A stretch of 14,470 nt of DNA from an uncultured bacterium (GTDB lineage: Bacteria > Actinomycetota > Actinomycetes > S36-B12). Positions 12,985 through 14,470 of the stretch are shown in pieces. How positions within the stretch are numbered: position 1 is the first letter of the stretch; each line of letters begins with the position of its first letter. The stretch covers positions 1 to 14,470 of the forward strand of contig CAJBMR010000523.1 of assembly GCA_903954205.1 (NCBI GenBank). The letters run 5' to 3'. The notes below the pieces were generated by a model, which saw nothing but the letters and a program-made list of their open reading frames with translations, was not told the DNA's origin and made no database searches. Position numbers and translations under genes: made by a program.

Positions 12985-14199
12985 TCACTCGTTGCGGGCG
13001 TGGACCCCGTGACGCACCCGTCGATGGCCTGCGACGGCGGCGACTGCCACGAGCGCCGCTGACCCCAGGGTGACGAGGAAGCCGGCCTGGGGACCGGCCC
13101 TGTCGACGAGCCAGCCGGTCCCTGCCGCCGAGGCCGCTACCCCGAAGGCGATGGCGGAAATCGCCCACGACAGGCCCTCGGTGATCTGGGTCGGCTGGAC
13201 CAGCGCCTCGACCAGGGAGAAGCCCGTGATGAGAACGGGGGAGACCGCGAGGCCTGCCAGGAGCACCAGGACGCCGAGGGCCAGGAGCGTCGGGCGCAGG
13301 AGCAGGGGCAGCGTGACGACGAGAAGGGCGATCGAGGCGACGAGGAGTTGCCGGGGCAGGCGGTCGTCGCTGGCTCCGCCGGATCGGCTGCCGAGGACGA
13401 GCGCCGAGGCCATCGAGCCGACGGCGTAGGACGCCAGGATGAGGCCGGCTATCGCGCGCTGACCTGCCTCGTCGGCCAAGGCCACGGTGGCCACGTCGAC
13501 CGACCCGAAGACACCTCCGATCGCGACAAGGACGATGAGGACTGAGGGCACGCCCATGCGACGCAGCGGATGTGAACCGCGCGTGCGCTGAGTGCCACGA
13601 GCAGGCGGCTCGCTGCCCCGCTGCAGGAGGAGCAGCGTCGACCCGACGGTGACGAGAACAGCCGAAATGACGACCGGTGCCGGAGCGGACAGCGCGACAG
13701 CAAGGAAGGTGGCGAGCGGCGGGCCGATGACGAAGATGAGCTCGTCGAGCACGCCTTCGAAGGCAAACGCGGTGCGAAGACGGATGTCGGGCCCGAGTAG
13801 GTGAGCCCAGCGTGCTCGCACGAGTGCGCCGGTAGCGGGTTGGGTGGCTCCGGATACGACCGCGAGCGCCACGAGCACCAGCGGTGCCCCACCCGAGACG
13901 CAAGACCACGCCAGGAGCAGCAGCGTGATGGCGTGCACCGCGACGAGGACGCGCACCACCCTCATCTGTCCCCAGCGATCCACCGCGCGGGAGCCGAGGG
14001 GGTTGAGGAGCGCACTACTGACCGTGTACGCCGCGGCAACGACACCGGCTAGCGCGTAGGAACCGCGGAGTTCGCTGACCATGAGGACGATGCCCAGGCC
14101 CACCATCGAGATGGGAAGGCGTGCGATGAAGGCTGCTGAGGTGAATCTCGCTGCACCGGGACGGCCCAGGATGTCGCGGTAGGGACCGGCCATGCGCAC
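12985..14199 (-). CDS. MFS-family transporter
   Basis: This 404-aa protein has about 12 hydrophobic segments typical of a major facilitator permease, with a polar central loop at roughly residues 195-215 (E-P-P-A-R-G-T-Q-R-T-R-G) dividing two six-helix halves. Between helices 2 and 3, L-G-S-R-A-V-D-R-W-G-Q-M-R is the family loop motif. The sequence resembles efflux-type actinobacterial MFS proteins, but the substrate cannot be read. GTG 14197-14199 is preferred because a TAGCCT box ends exactly 6 bases upstream, the geometry of a leaderless transcript. ATG 14191-14193, two codons in, is the alternative. Neither has a ribosome site. It ends 58 bases before the proposed sepH start and is divergent from the phosphatase gene. 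Confidence 0.88.
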   Translation of the reverse strand: MRMAGPYRDILGRPGAARFTSAAFIARLPISMVGLGIVLMVSELRGSYALAGVVAAAYTVSSALLNPLGSRAVDRWGQMRVVRVLVAVHAITLLLLAWSCVSGGAPLVLVALAVVSGATQPATGALVRARWAHLLGPDIRLRTAFAFEGVLDELIFVIGPPLATFLAVALSAPAPVVISAVLVTVGSTLLLLQRGSEPPARGTQRTRGSHPLRRMGVPSVLIVLVAIGGVFGSVDVATVALADEAGQRAIAGLILASYAVGSMASALVLGSRSGGASDDRLPRQLLVASIALLVVTLPLLLRPTLLALGVLVLLAGLAVSPVLITGFSLVEALVQPTQITEGLSWAISAIAFGVAASAAGTGWLVDRAGPQAGFLVTLGSAALVAVAAVAGHRRVRHGVHARNE

Positions 14200-14205
14200 G
14201 CCACG

Positions 14206-14211
14206 AGGCTA
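14206..14211 (-). promoter_or_regulatory. Putative -10 box for a leaderless MFS transcript
   Basis: On the minus strand, TAGCCT (fits TANNNT) ends 6 bases before GTG 14199. This is the same spacing as at psuG and supports GTG as both transcription and translation start. No -35 element is clear. Confidence 0.4.
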
Positions 14212-14215
14212 GTGG

Positions 14216-14221
14216 CACTCT
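14216..14221 (+). promoter_or_regulatory. Possible -10 box for a leaderless phosphatase transcript
   Basis: CACTCT ends 6 bases before ATG 14228. It keeps the conserved A2 and T6 of TANNNT but lacks T1. The gene has no ribosome site, so a leaderless start is plausible though weaker than the other two. TAGTGG at 14210-14215 lacks T6. Confidence 0.25.
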
Positions 14222-14227
14222 GGCCGT

Positions 14228-14470
14228 ATGGACCCTTCGACCTACGCGGTCGCTGATGACGTTGTGGATCAACTCGCCGGACTCGCTCGTCGCGCGGCGC
14301 AGAGTGCGGGAAGGCTCCTGAGGGATGAGCGCCCACGCGAGTTGCAGGTGAGCGCGAAGTCGAGTCCCACGGACGTCGTGACCCAGATGGACCGCGCAGC
14401 GGAGGAGCACCTCGCTGCTCTCATCCTGAGCGAGCGCCCGGGAGACGGGATCCTCGGTGAGGAAGGGGGC
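14228..14470 (+). CDS. Inositol monophosphatase-family protein, N-terminal part
   Basis: The frame runs off the right edge; 81 codons are visible. The segment S-A-K-S-S-P-T-D-V-V-T-Q-M-D-R-A-A-E is the family's N-terminal K-x(n)-D-x-V-T-x-x-D block, and R-P-G-D-G-I-L-G-E-E-G-G is the metal-binding G-E-E motif near the active site. Members dephosphorylate inositol phosphate, histidinol phosphate or related compounds using Mg2+, and the substrate cannot be told from this fragment. In many actinobacteria such a gene precedes polyphosphate glucokinase and the principal sigma factor gene, which would be expected beyond this window. ATG 14228 has no ribosome site. The gap to the divergent MFS gene is only 28 bases, so both promoters must sit within it or overlap coding DNA. 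Confidence 0.88.
   Translation, partial: MDPSTYAVADDVVDQLAGLARRAAQSAGRLLRDERPRELQVSAKSSPTDVVTQMDRAAEEHLAALILSERPGDGILGEEGG

Noticed and set aside
12927..13080. Frameshifted N-terminus of SepH overlapping the MFS gene
   Set aside because: No SepH-like N-terminal sequence was recognised upstream of the helix-turn-helix frame, and the MFS frame there encodes a normal transporter C-terminus.

Overview
The window reads as a high-GC actinobacterial chromosome. The evidence is dense GC-rich coding with overlapping stops and starts, a DUF3071/SepH division protein, an actinobacterial-type thymidine kinase (P-loop GTMDCGKST), a second type IIA topoisomerase A subunit without a GyrA box, a DUF5998 gene, and starts that look leaderless. 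Genus cannot be fixed from sequence reading alone. I saw no tRNA, rRNA, CRISPR array, insertion sequence or integrase. No gene-free stretch exceeds about 175 bases.

Region 1 (1-4745, all + strand) looks like an accessory metabolic island. It holds the C-terminal part of a PEP-utilising phosphotransferase, a strong hairpin, a possible operator, a phthalate-dioxygenase-type Rieske oxygenase, a 97-aa four-cysteine protein, a HAD-family hydrolase and an FprA-type NADPH:ferredoxin reductase. A PEP-synthase-like kinase, an oxygenase with its reductase, and a possible phosphatase together resemble the phosphorylate-oxidise-dephosphorylate logic of the corynebacterial Cre system for alkylphenols. Here a Rieske enzyme stands where Cre has a P450. 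This is the most interesting hypothesis in the window. It remains inference, because the hairpin separates the kinase gene from the rest and the kinase N-terminus lies outside the window.

Region 2 (4742-9807, all - strand) is a tight four-gene run: psuG, psuK, parC and a sucrase/ferredoxin-like protein. Junctions are 0 bp, 9 bp and an ATGA overlap. Pseudouridine salvage genes therefore sit at the head of a unit carrying topoisomerase IV subunit A. psuG appears to have a leaderless start.

Region 3 (9888-12254, + strand) is a translationally coupled trio: DUF5998, an alkaline-phosphatase-superfamily enzyme and thymidine kinase. It converges on sepH (- strand) with a 3-bp gap.

Region 4 (12258-14470) has sepH and an MFS transporter on the - strand. 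A divergent inositol-monophosphatase-family gene runs off the right edge. The sepH helix-turn-helix is in frame but lies upstream of the first ATG; a CTG behind a perfect Shine-Dalgarno is the best start I can find. Regions 2-4 look like a housekeeping block common in actinobacteria, with the Rieske cluster abutting it at a shared CTAG that forms both stop codons.
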